This document shows, in pieces, positions 42,425-52,793 of a stretch of DNA of 64,000 nt (position 1 is its first letter; each line of letters begins with the position of its first letter). Both the position numbers and the translations under genes were made by a program. Source of the DNA: Drechmeria coniospora (lineage: Eukaryota; Ascomycota; Sordariomycetes; Hypocreales; Ophiocordycipitaceae); NCBI RefSeq assembly GCF_001625195.1, contig NC_054390.1, positions 1,116,001-1,180,000 of the forward strand, written 5' to 3'. A model generated the notes under the pieces. That model saw only the letters and a program-made list of their open reading frames with translations. It was not told the DNA's origin and did not search any database.

Positions 42425-44483
42425 GACAGTCTTGCATGGGCCATAGACCGGTTGTGGCTCGTACTTGCGCTAACTTTGGTGGCTAATTGGTTGACGATGT
42501 GGCTGGTAGCGTCTCCCCTATTTATTAGGAATGCCACGACAGTATACGGAGTAAGCAGTATGAGTTTGCACTCAATATGCTGTGTAACAGCCAATCTTCT
42601 GATATAATCAGCTATAGGGGAGGGGATACCGTACCTGTACTGCTGTATTCTCTTACGTCACTCAGCCGCTCCTCGACACCATCGTACTACAAATCGCAAC
42701 AGTAAGTATCCCATTACATCTCCTTGTATCCCTTAGCAGTCAGATATCAGTAAGGTAATAGTCTGCTCTATTTAATCTCCCTGGTCCATACCCGAGAATG
42801 AGCCAGACCGTCCTGCGATCAGTCGGTAACAGGGGCGATGAATTGTTCGCGCCCCCGTGGGATAGGCGGATCATTGCGCAGCATCAGGTCTCAACGCAGG
42901 GTTGGCGGGCACTTCTGCGCAGTAAAATGGCGGTAAAAGGCAATCATGTTCACGAAAATAGTAGAGATGCTCGTGGAATGCATTCATCTGCAGATGTCTG
43001 AAGGCAGCCGTACTTCATGCGTCGACTTGCGGCCGTGCTGGCCACAAGGGGCATTCCCGGAAAGACACTTGGGGCGGCCGTACCGTCACATGCTCGCCTT
43101 CGCGTTCGTATTCAATCGACATCGGCACTTCAGCTTTATGCAAACACTCCACGTTCCGACATTCCGTACAGCTACGGGATGGGAGACTAGTCCAGAAGTA
43201 GGCGCCAACGTACATCTAGTGCCTCAACCGTAATATGTGCATGCAAGCAGTCAACTAACTTCATGGTAAGATGGCGGAGCGACGGCAGGGGGGGCAATAA
43301 CGATTCTGTGACGGTACTTGACTCCAAAAGAGAACTTGAATATGATTTTATTATTGGATTGCGTAGTCTATACCTGTTGAGGCTGCTAGTATTATAGTCC
43401 ATCTCGAATTCTTACGAGTAATGTTCCAAATAAAAAAAAGTCATACGAGCGATTAGTAAGTAGCTAGGTCTTGATAAGCGAGCATACTTTAAGTTCGTGC
43501 TATCGCCATGTTGGGTTCGACAAGAACCTGGGGAGAGCCCACTTCGCCGGGTATGAAAGGCTCGTGTTTTCCACCCCACTGTGGGGGAAATGCCACTCGA
43601 AAGAGTCATAGGACGAAGCGGCTGAGTATGATAGTTTCGCCCTGAGACGGAGTATTAGTGAACTACGATGGGCCCACAACACCCTCGGCCCAGCTTGCTT
43701 CGACGTCAACAGGGCCTCATGTTTATCAGCTCTCCTGCTGTGGTCGGGCTGGAACCGCCCTTGTGACTGGTTTTGAAATGGACGAGGAAGTCCACGCCTG
43801 GACTTGCACGGAGCCTGCCATCGCCCCAATAACATCAGGACGTGCCTCCGTCGCCCCGCTGGATAGGACAAGACTGAATAGTCGAGTACAGTACAGTAAA
43901 CTGAATGATTACCGAAGAAGTGAAAAATCCGGCTTGCTGCATGTCTACGTAGAAGAGAGATGGTCTAAGCTACGTTAGGGGTAGATGTCTCTTCAAGCTC
44001 ATTGTCGAGTTGGCTTATCGCTTGCCAAGAATAGGCGATATCGGACTGGGGCTTTCTGCCGCAAAGCTCTATGACACGCCTAGTCCGTTGTTGTGCGACC
44101 GCGATATTCCCCAGCTCAGATGACCACACCACATGGTCGCAATTAGGAGTCTGTGCATGCTGCTCCTACCTCTACGGTAGCTTTGCATTGATCCGTATTC
44201 GAATAGCTGCGCCCGCAGGTTACATGTTTGCAGGCGGATGAAAGAATGTATGAGTGGTAGCGTAGAATACATGGCGTTTCAGTTTCTGTCCAGCTCGCAA
44301 TTCGCTCAATTTATTGCATGAGCATTGTTCCCGCACTGTCTCAACGACCAATTCGCGGGGTTGGTATTACTCTGTCTTGATTGATCTTAGTTGCTTTTCC
44401 TTCCCCAGACTCTCCATGCAAGGACTCCAACGTTACTCCTCCCAATCAATGACGATGAGTGCAAAATCATAGTGCTGCGTGGG

Positions 44484-44490
44484 TATATAA
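44484..44490 (+). promoter_or_regulatory. TATA box of the secreted-protein gene
   Basis: TATATAAG in GGGTATATAAGGC, 140 bp upstream of the ATG at 44630. A start about 30 bp downstream would give a 5' UTR near 110 nt. Confidence 0.6.
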
Positions 44491-44629
44491 GGCCGTCACC
44501 CGCCTCGTGTCTCCCAACCTACATTACCTACAATCCAGATTCTTACGATTCAATCACAACATATATCGCAGCATTTCCTCCCCGTCTATCTTTAGTTACC
44601 GACTGACATCCACATTTCTCACCATCGAG

Positions 44630-45655
44630 ATGGTGTCTAGGACTCTCATTTCCTCCTTCCTCTTCAATCTGTGGGCTTACGGCTCGCCAATAATTGGTCA
44701 AACTTCCACGTCAAGTCAAGATAGGGTTCGCAGTCAAAGTAGGCTTGATAAGGAGATTGATTACCTTGCAAAGTCGGTAACTATCGACAAGGATAATCCG
44801 CCATTCTACGATGCCATAGATACTAATCCTGACGGGCTTGGCCTTGGCATATTTAACGCATTGGAAGAACCCTGCCCAAGTCGATTTAATTTTTTCTCTT
44901 GCGCAAGGCTTCATTTCTTCGCGCGCCGGACTATGATCCCCGAATCTGCCAAGGTTTCCATCAATTACACGACTGCCGAAGGCAAAGCTATTATTAATAA
45001 TTCTGGGGTTGACGGAAATTACAAATACGAACTAGCTTCGGCAGAAATAAAATCCACGACTACAGGCTGGACTGTTGGCTCGGATTATTCGTCGGAATCC
45101 GGGTTCAAGATTTCTGCCGCATACAGAAACGAATATACTTCCACCGAAGCAATCACGGAAACACAAGGCGATATTTTTCCATGTCGCCCTGGAAGAAAAT
45201 GTTCCGTAAATACAGTGGCTTTCTACGCTACAATTGATGGAATGTGTCAGGCCAATCCGTCGATAGCATGCGCAGGTGTTTTTCGTGAAGATGATTTGGA
45301 AGGCTTTGGTGACGCATGTACTCGGACGGGCCGGTTTTTCTCGGGCATAACACCCGAGGAAGATTGCCAGCAGATGACCGACTTTACAACGAGATTCTGT
45401 GGAGACAACAGACCAAAGCCAGTGCCGTGCTCGATCTCATTTCCATTATATAGCGGAGGGAAGCCCTATGCTGCATGGGTTCAAACTGACGACACCCAAC
45501 CAGTTCCAAATGCCGAGTTTAGCGCAGGGGGTCCTTTTGCTGCCATTCAAGGTAAAAGCAGTAAAAATGGGAAAAGGGAGGAACCCGAGCTGTCACCGTT
45601 GGATGCCATTATTATTGGCTGGCCGTTCAATAATGCAGTTACTCTAGACAGTTAG
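44630..45655 (+). CDS. Secreted cysteine-rich protein, AT-richer than neighbours
   Basis: Intronless, 341 aa. The start at 44630 is chosen because MVSRTLISSFLFNLWAYG is a good signal peptide; the frame continues 57 codons upstream but without signal. Ten cysteines lie at 82, 91, 185, 191, 206, 214, 230, 246, 257 and 267. Residues about 140-180 have the alternating Ser/Thr-hydrophobic pattern (GWTVGSDYSSESGFKIS...YTSTEAITETQG) seen in beta-rich proteins, including aerolysin-fold pore formers. I see no diagnostic motif, so that is only a possibility. Codons favour A/T-ending forms (AAA, ATT, TTT, GAA), unlike the GC-ending bias of every neighbouring gene. The gene lies in the AT-richer, repeat-bearing interval 41-46 kb and has its own TATA box. 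It is an effector or acquired-gene candidate. Confidence 0.82.
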   Translation: MVSRTLISSFLFNLWAYGSPIIGQTSTSSQDRVRSQSRLDKEIDYLAKSVTIDKDNPPFYDAIDTNPDGLGLGIFNALEEPCPSRFNFFSCARLHFFARRTMIPESAKVSINYTTAEGKAIINNSGVDGNYKYELASAEIKSTTTGWTVGSDYSSESGFKISAAYRNEYTSTEAITETQGDIFPCRPGRKCSVNTVAFYATIDGMCQANPSIACAGVFREDDLEGFGDACTRTGRFFSGITPEEDCQQMTDFTTRFCGDNRPKPVPCSISFPLYSGGKPYAAWVQTDDTQPVPNAEFSAGGPFAAIQGKSSKNGKREEPELSPLDAIIIGWPFNNAVTLDS

Positions 45656-47914
45656 TATAGCTAATAACTAAGCTCGAACTTGGCAATTCTTGTAAATTTG
45701 GGAGTTGGAATACGGGCATGACTATTACACGGGCATGACTTTTGCGACATCTGATTGGTCAATCGGCAAGGACATCCTCGACAACGCGTTGAAACTTGAT
45801 CCCTTGACAGCTTTTAACGATGGCAGATGGGGGGGCCTTCCTGGAGACTTTTAGGCTCATGGTCGAGTCGATGCGACCATTTTGGAACCATGGCAAAGAT
45901 CATTGTCAGTCGATTGCAAATGCACATACACAATTCTATGCATTCTGCCCGGTAGTCATCAAGTCAATAGCAGCGCTCATCATAAATCAACTCAATCAAG
46001 CCGGCCGATTCTTCCATTCAATCGAATCAATTCTAAAAAATGCCAAGCTGATATGATTTGATCAAGTTGCTATGTGCTGTACTTGCTGCATCTGAAAGGC
46101 ACCCAAACGGCTTGCCCTGGGCGGTCCTACCCTGTACGAGATGGCAATAGATAAGTGGTACTTTCTCCCTCCATGAAATCGTAGACTGATACTCCCTCCG
46201 TACGGTACCTACTATCGCCGCCTAGCCCATACCAATCCCTCGGCAGACGGCGCGCCTTCTTCTACCCTACAGGACGCGTCATCGTCATAAACATGAAATG
46301 ACACCAGCGACAGGATGTCGGACTTGCCAGCACCCTCTTCACCGGTGCGTCTATCGCCAGGGATTTCGATGCCTTGTCCCGCTCCACTCTTCCCCTCCGC
46401 GTTCTCGCCACCATCACAACCAAGAAGCGTAGCCGAGCAGCTCGAGGAGGCCGCAGTCGGAGGCCTCCCTATTAACCCAACTGTTGAGCATCTACCGAAG
46501 ATTGTGCGCAAGAGCCGCCGCTTCGTCCGGGAAGCTTGGCTGGTACGAAAGGGCACCAAAGGCAGAAAAAGCTGCATCAGATCGCACCGCCTTTTCCCGC
46601 CTTTTTCTTATTGAGCTGAGTTGCCAGGATCAGTCAATCAGTCATGTCCGGCCGGTACTGTAGTCGATGCGACGCAAAGGTTCGGCCGGAGTTCTTCTCG
46701 GTACAGGCTATATCCCCAGCGGCGGACCACCTTCGCAAGTACGTCCACTCCCGTAACTGCAAGCCCATCAACTGATGCACTCAGAACCCATCGTATCACC
46801 TCGACTAGCCAGGCAAGTTCCGGCGACGACGACGGCGCGATCGATCTCTATACCCATACAAGGCCCAAACGACTGCGGCCTGACCAGGCAGCAAGTAGAG
46901 ATCTGGGTACGCGACAAGGCAGCTACCAATTCAGTCAAAGTGTTCGCGGCGCACCAAAGACCAAGAGGCAACCATTCAACAGTTTCTCGCAGACAACTGC
47001 ACCAGCAAGCGCCGGTTGTGAAGATGGCGATGGCGTTCACACTGATACATAACGTAGGGGAATTACGGCCGTGGTCGGAAGCAGGCATAGCACCGCTCAT
47101 AGCAAGTCAGCAGCCCGCCATTCGCAGTGGACAGGTAATTAATAGGGGGCTTACGGAATAATAATACTGTACAGTACTCTGCATATACTGTACAGTACAC
47201 TTTCTTAGGTGTACTGTAAGTAATACCTAGTATGTACATGTGCGTAAAGTACTGTCCAATATGCAGCAAAGTATTATAATGCTGGTCAGTACAGTACATG
47301 TACCAAATAAATGTACTGTACAGCAGGCTACAGCAGTGCTCATGCGTACCTACACCCCCACTGTATGTACATACTGTACCTAGTAATACTGTAGGTGTAG
47401 GTACTGTACTCTACTGTACTTACAGTAGGTTTGCAGCGCAGACTTTGGCCCGCCCGCCCGCACGCTCCACTGCCAGCGCCGCGGCTTCTCCACCACCCAA
47501 GCTCCTCCACAGAGCCGCACCGTGGGCCTTGGGATGACTTCACTTCCTCCTATCCTACCCACCTAATAACGCCTCCCCATCGTCTTCACACGCCCACTTG
47601 TACTTATATCCTCGCCGTCGCGTGCTTGCATCCTACTCGCATTGCCCTTGTTTTTTTGATCTGGTTGCGTCTGTACAGCGTTCGCTTCATCCAGCTTGCG
47701 CTTGAGCCTGCTGCAGCGGCTGCTCCGAGGACGCTCACCCCGAACGGCCAGCTTCCCATCCGATCGTCCGACGACTCGTCAAATCGTTCGTCTTTAGCCA
47801 CGAAAGCTCTGACTAGTGACAAGGTCCCCGATCCTCTGTCTAGAGGTCCGCAATCCGAGGATATATACATTCCATCCGAGCTTTCTCCTTGCGGCCGTCG
47901 ACGAGCGTGTCATC
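45656..47914. other. Intergenic region between secreted protein and MVP1
   Basis: About 2.26 kb. The first 450 bp continue the AT-richer tract. A 43-codon frame at 46644-46775 (MSGRYCSRCDAKVRPEFFS...) has C-x2-C and His/Cys residues reminiscent of a zinc knuckle, but nothing else supports it. From 47155 to 47425 the GTAC/ACAGTAC word family returns. The final 400 bp are the MVP1 promoter. Confidence 0.5.
47155..47425. repeat. GTAC-word tract (TACTGTACAGTAC type)
   Basis: Dense TACTGTACAGTAC, CTAGTATGTAC and GTAGGTACTGTAC words, part of the dispersed GTAC family. Confidence 0.65.
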
Positions 47915-50478
47915 ATGTCGCTGTTCGGATCGTCCCCTACCGACAAGGAAAGTGAGCCGACGCCGGTGACGACGCCGCGCCGCCAGAACAAGGCTCGATC
48001 CGGCAGCCTCTTTGATGGCCCCCGTCCAGGTTCCCGGTCGGGCTCATCCAACGGCATCTTCGACGATGGCAGCAATCGCCACGACGATGCAGAGCCCTGG
48101 GACATGCCGACGCCACGCAAGATGCAGAGCCAAGCGGAGGTCGTTCGTACTCTGCTCCCAGCATCTGACGTGCCCGACAGCTACATCGACATATTCGATG
48201 CCGTCCTCCAAGAGGATGGCAGTCACGGCCGAGTGACGGCGGCTGGTGTTGCCAAGCTGTTTGCCAACGCCCGCTTGGGGGCCGACGCCCAGGCCCGCAT
48301 CATGTCCCTCGTTGCGCCCGGCGATAGCTCCAACGTCACGCTCGGCCGTGGCGAGTTTAATGTTCTGCTGGCGTTGCTTGGATTGGCACAGGAAGGGGAC
48401 ATCATCAACTTGGATGGTGTGGATGAGAGACGGCATGGTACGCGTTGCTTCCTGTCCACCTCCTTTCTTTTTCTCCCTCGTCGCGTTCCCATGGCCCAGG
48501 ACCACAAACCCGTCGCCTGCTCACCTATCAGCTCGCCATGGCACACTGTTGACCGAACCCTAGCGGGAACTGTTCGGGGCAAACCAGCTAATGATCCAAT
48601 TTTGCCTCGGCCTAGATCTCCCGCTGCCAAAGCTTCCGGGCCTCACCGCCGAACCTGTGCTTCCGCCCGTCGCTGAACTATCTGCGAAGCCCCCCCAGGA
48701 GCCAGTCGAGCCGCCGCCGCAGGTGGATTCCGCGCCGGCTCGGTCGCACCAAGAGGCAGAGTCGCCTCCCAAGATACTTCGCCCCGTCATGGGAGACCCC
48801 GAGGACGATCCTTGGAACTCGCCCGAGATGCACAAAGGCCACGACCACCGGGAGAACAACATCGCCGAAGACCGCGATGCCATCAACGGTCACGGCGGCT
48901 TCCATGAGACCCCAACGCCTACCCTGTCAAGGGGAGCTGCGAACCATTACGTCGCGAGCATAGAAACGCCAGCACCCCCAAGCAGCACCAGGCCGACGAG
49001 CGGCTCCGTTTCCGCCCAGCCTGGGTGGGGGGGTTATTTTGGAGACCGCAGCCCGACAGCGCCGGCCGACTTCCGTGTTACCTCACCCCATGTCGCCCCG
49101 AGTCCGTTTGGAGGAGACGGAGGCGCGGCTCAACCTGCTAGCAACCCTCCGCCTCCCACAAGCAGGACCATGGCCGGTCGGACAGGCAGCAACCTCGAAG
49201 AGAACATTGTCGTGACGCTGATGCCGGGCAAGGAGGGCATCTTTCTCTTCCAGCACCACAACTACGAAGTCTCGAGTCAGCGCCGGGGAAGCAAGGTTAT
49301 TCGCCGGTACAGCGACTTCGTCTGGCTGCTCGACTGCCTGCAGAAACGGTACCCCTTCCGCGTCCTTCCACTCCTGCCACCCAAGCGGGTGGCTGTCAAC
49401 GGGAACCACCTGTCCAACGACGGGGGCTTCATCGAGAAGCGAAGACGGGGCCTGGGTAGATTCTTGAATGCCCTCGTCCGGCACCCCGTTTTGGCTCAGG
49501 AACAGCTGGTCATCATGTTTCTGACGGTCCCGACGGTATATACGAGCAATGCTATTCCAAGGTCCCTCGCGGTCGCTAATGCACGCTGTCACAGGAGTTG
49601 TCCGTTTGGCGAAAGCAAGCGACCATTTCCGTCCAGAACGAGTTCGCCGACCGAGTGCTGCCTCCTGGGCTGGAGGATTCCCTTCCCCCGACATTGGAGG
49701 AGCTCTTCACTCGCACGCGCTCGGGTGTGCGCCGCTCGGCCGAGCTCTACATCAGCGTTTGCAACATCATGGACCGTCTCGTCAAGCGGACCGAAGGCGT
49801 TGCCGCGGATCACGCCCGCGTCGCCATGATGCTCATCTCACTCACAGAGGCGTCGAGTGACACGTACGCAACCGACACCAATGAAGTTCCGCTTCTCAAC
49901 GACGGCCTCGTCGCCATGAGCAAGCACCTGCGAACGTGCCAGACCCTCCTGGAGGACGAGAGTCGCGGCTGGGACGAGGGTGTGCTGGAGGACCTCAAGC
50001 GCCAACGGGATGCTCTGGTCAGCTTGCGAGACATGTTTGACCGACGCGAGAGGCTGGACACGGACAACATTCCTTATCTGGAGAGGAGAATCCAGACGAA
50101 CGAAACCAAACTGGCAAACCTGAGGTCCAAGCCGGAAGGGCTCGTCAAGCCTGGTGAGATTGACAAGGTGGCCGAGTCTATTATCAAGGTGCGTCCCGTC
50201 CTGCCGACCACGGCGACATATCAGGCGCTGCAGGCCCCCCTGACCGAAGTGCGCTAACAGCCGCCCAGGACAAAGAATCCATTGTACAGCAATTCAACCG
50301 GTCCATCTTTGTCAAGCAGTGTATCCGAGATGAGCTCGTTACATTTCAGACGACGCAGTATCACATCAGCAGGTGGAATCAGGACTGGGCGGCGGAACGG
50401 GTCAAGTATGCCGAGATGCTGGCGGACAATTGGCGACGTCTGCTGGACGAACTGGAGGGCATGCCGCTGGGTGACTAG
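47915..50478 (+). CDS. MVP1: Sorting nexin MVP1 (SNX8-type)
   Basis: Four exons (47915-48437, 48616-49535, 49595-50188, 50269-50478) give 748 aa with consistent phases. The N-terminal part (MSLFGSSPTDKE...) includes a conserved segment around ASDVPDSYIDIFDAVLQEDG and a Pro-rich linker. A PX domain at about 366-481 carries the phosphoinositide-binding signature RRYSDFVWLLDCLQKRYPFR followed by LPPKR. A BAR-type helical region fills the rest and ends in ELEGMPLGD. Mvp1 tubulates endosomes for retromer-independent recycling to the Golgi. The 178-nt first intron is the longest internal one seen. The gene converges on the dehydratase 255 bp downstream. Its last codons and 3' flank are duplicated at 41.6 kb. 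Confidence 0.94.
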
Positions 50479-50733
50479 TCCACGGAGAAGAATATTGGGA
50501 CGGTCGGCCGATCGAAAAATGGTCACAAACCTATTGCCGGACGATGGCGATGTCGATGCCGGAGAGGCAGCAATTCGGGGATAGGTGTATATGGGGCAGC
50601 AGCAGGTGAATACGTATCCAAGCAAGCAGCAGGCTACGATACCCCTTGTTCCGTTTTCGTTTTGCGTTGTATCCATAGTCATCAGTCATGTTCATTATTG
50701 GGATCCAACCAAGGTCGGTATCCACGCGGCCGC

Positions 50734-52793
50734 TCACGTTGCATCCGTCACAGCTCCGTGACTAGCATCGCCCACAAGCTTCGCATACTTGGCCAGCACT
50801 CCCCTCTTCACACGCGGCTCGGGCGCCTTCCATTCCGCCTTACGACGGTCCATTTCATCCACCGACACGGCGGCATCAATGCGGTTCGTCTCGGCGTCGA
50901 TCGTGACTCGATCACCGTCGCGCAACAGGGCAATGGGTCCGCCTACAGCCGCCTCCGGGACGACGTGGCCGACGATGAAGCCGTGCGATGCGCCGCTGTA
51001 GCGGCCGTCAGTCACGAGGGCGACGTTCGTGAGGCCGGCGCCCATGATGGCGGCACTCGCCCGCAGCTGCTCGGGCATGCCGGGCCCCCCCTTGGGCCCT
51101 TCATAGCGAACAATCAGAACCAGGTTGCCGTGCTCACGCTTGATGGCACCCTTGGACAGCGCCGAGTTGAGGTCGCGCTCGCAATCGTAGACACGGGCGA
51201 GACCGGTGAAGGACAAGCCCTCCTTGCCGGTTATCTTCGCGACGGCTCCGCCGGGGGCCACGTTGCCGCGCAGAATGCGGATATGACCGGTCGGCTTGAC
51301 GGGGTCCTCGAGCGGACGGATGATCTTCTGGCCGGGGTCGAGACTTGGCCAGTCAGCGACGTTCTCGGCGAGGGTACGACCGGTGACGGTCATGATGGTG
51401 CCGTCGATGCGGCCGGCGGCGATGAGCATCTTGAGGACGGCGGGGGTACCGCCGACGGCATACAGGTCCTCCATGAGGTAAGTGCCGTTCGGGGCCAGGT
51501 TGGCGAGCAGAGGCGTGCGGTCGCTAGCGCGGGCGACGTCATCGAGCGTCAGGGGCACGCAGGCCGTGTGAGCCATGGCCAGAAAATGCAATACACCGTT
51601 GGTGGAGCCTCCGAGGGCCATGGTGAGCACGAGCGCGTTCTCAAAGGCGGCGCGCGTCAGCAGGTCTCGCGGGCGGATGTCGAGGGGCATCGTGGCCGTG
51701 GCAAGGACCTCGGCGGCGCGCTCGCACTCACGCGCCTTCTCGGGAGAGAGCGCAGGAAAGGATGAGGAGCCGGGCAGCGTCAGGCCCATGGCCTCGATGG
51801 CCGTCGCCATGGTGTTGGCCGTGTACATGCCGCCGCAGGCGCCGGCGCCGGGGCAGGCATGCCGCTCGATGTCCTCGAGCACGTCCGAGGGGCTGGCGTC
51901 GGCAGCTTTGTCGGCGGCTTGCAGTTTGCCGTAGGCAAACGCACCCGCTGCCTCGTAGCAGGTGCTCACGTTGACGCTGCGCCCGAGAAGCGTCGAGTTA
52001 CCCTTGCGGATGGTGCCGCCGTAGATCATGATGAAGGGCCGGTTGTGACGCGCGGCTGCCATGACGACGCCAGGCATGTTCTTGTCACAGCCCGGTATGG
52101 AAATGTTGGCGTCATGATGCTGGGCCATGGTGACGGACTCGATGGAGTCGGCGATGAGCTCGCGCGTCTGCAGGGAGAATCGCATGCCTGGCGAAGATTA
52201 CTTGGATGCACTGAGTGATGAGGGGAAGGCGGTCGGGAGGCCTACCGTCGCCGCCCATGGTGATGGCATCAGACACGCCGACCGTGTTGAACTGCCAGCC
52301 GAGCATGCCCTGCTTCTCGACGGAGGTTTTGACAATCTTGCCGAAATCAAGGACTGCACCGGTCAACGAAAATGCACGCCAACGGGCAGTCTGAAGACTT
52401 CCGGGAGTCTGCACTCACGGTGTGTGCTGCAAGCGCGTCAGCGGGCAGCGTCGGGACAGCGGGCAGGACAGCAGACGACAACTCACTTGCACGGGTTGCC
52501 CTCCCACCATACGGAGGCGATGCCGACGTGCGGCGCCTTCTTCATCACCTCCCTGCTGGGCACTCCGGCGCCGTAGAGCATGGCCTGGGGAGGGGTGAGC
52601 CCTCGTCGGCCTGTGGACATTCGTTGACTCCCGCGGCATGACGCACCTGTGCCCCGGGAAAGTCATGCTCCCGCGTCAGAGCGGTGGACCACCTGTTCAG
52701 CGGACCGCCCGGGGGGAGGCACCTGAAGCGGACATAGTCGGCCGGCGCTTTGGGGTCGTCACAAGGGACAGGGCTGTCGCCGCTGGCTGTCAT
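50734..52793 (-). CDS. ILV3: Dihydroxyacid dehydratase (IlvD/ILV3 family)
   Basis: Five exons on the minus strand (52793-52647, 52584-52487, 52426-52419, 52353-52246, 52187-50734) make 604 aa. Exon 3 is a microexon of 8 nt (CACACACC), which completes GNPCNTHLLDFGK. The enzyme dehydrates 2,3-dihydroxy-acids to 2-keto acids in valine, isoleucine and leucine synthesis. Three iron-sulphur cysteines are visible: C81 (GNPCN), C154 (IPGCDKNMPG) and C238 (GAGACGGMYTANTM). The C-terminal barrel has VALVTDGRYSGASHGFIVGHV. The N-terminus (MTASGDSPVPCDDPKAP) does not look like a mitochondrial presequence. It may therefore be a paralogue, not the main mitochondrial enzyme, or an upstream exon may be missing. 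Filamentous fungi often have several ILV3 copies. Confidence 0.95.

Larger units (their letters stand above)
40997..44629. other. AT-richer gene-poor region with tandem repeat and duplicated MVP1 tail
   Basis: About 3.6 kb between uL15m and the secreted-protein gene, visibly AT-richer than the rest of the window and rich in TTA/TAA/ATTATT. It holds the MVP1-tail copy (41639-41713) and the 141-bp tandem array (41874-42424). Elsewhere no frame is convincing. The gene-free appearance, AT content and duplicated sequence are consistent with an old, mutated repeat-derived area, but no transposase or LTR pair could be recognised by eye. Confidence 0.55.

Noticed and set aside
45820..46056. 78-codon ORF after the secreted protein
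   Set aside because: AT-rich frame without conserved motif or signal; no evidence beyond being open.
46312..46614. GAGKS P-loop-like string in a minus-strand frame at about 46320
   Set aside because: Isolated match with no surrounding NTPase motifs and an equally open plus-strand frame.
50662..51765. 367-codon plus-strand ORF
   Set aside because: Exact antisense of the dehydratase last exon.
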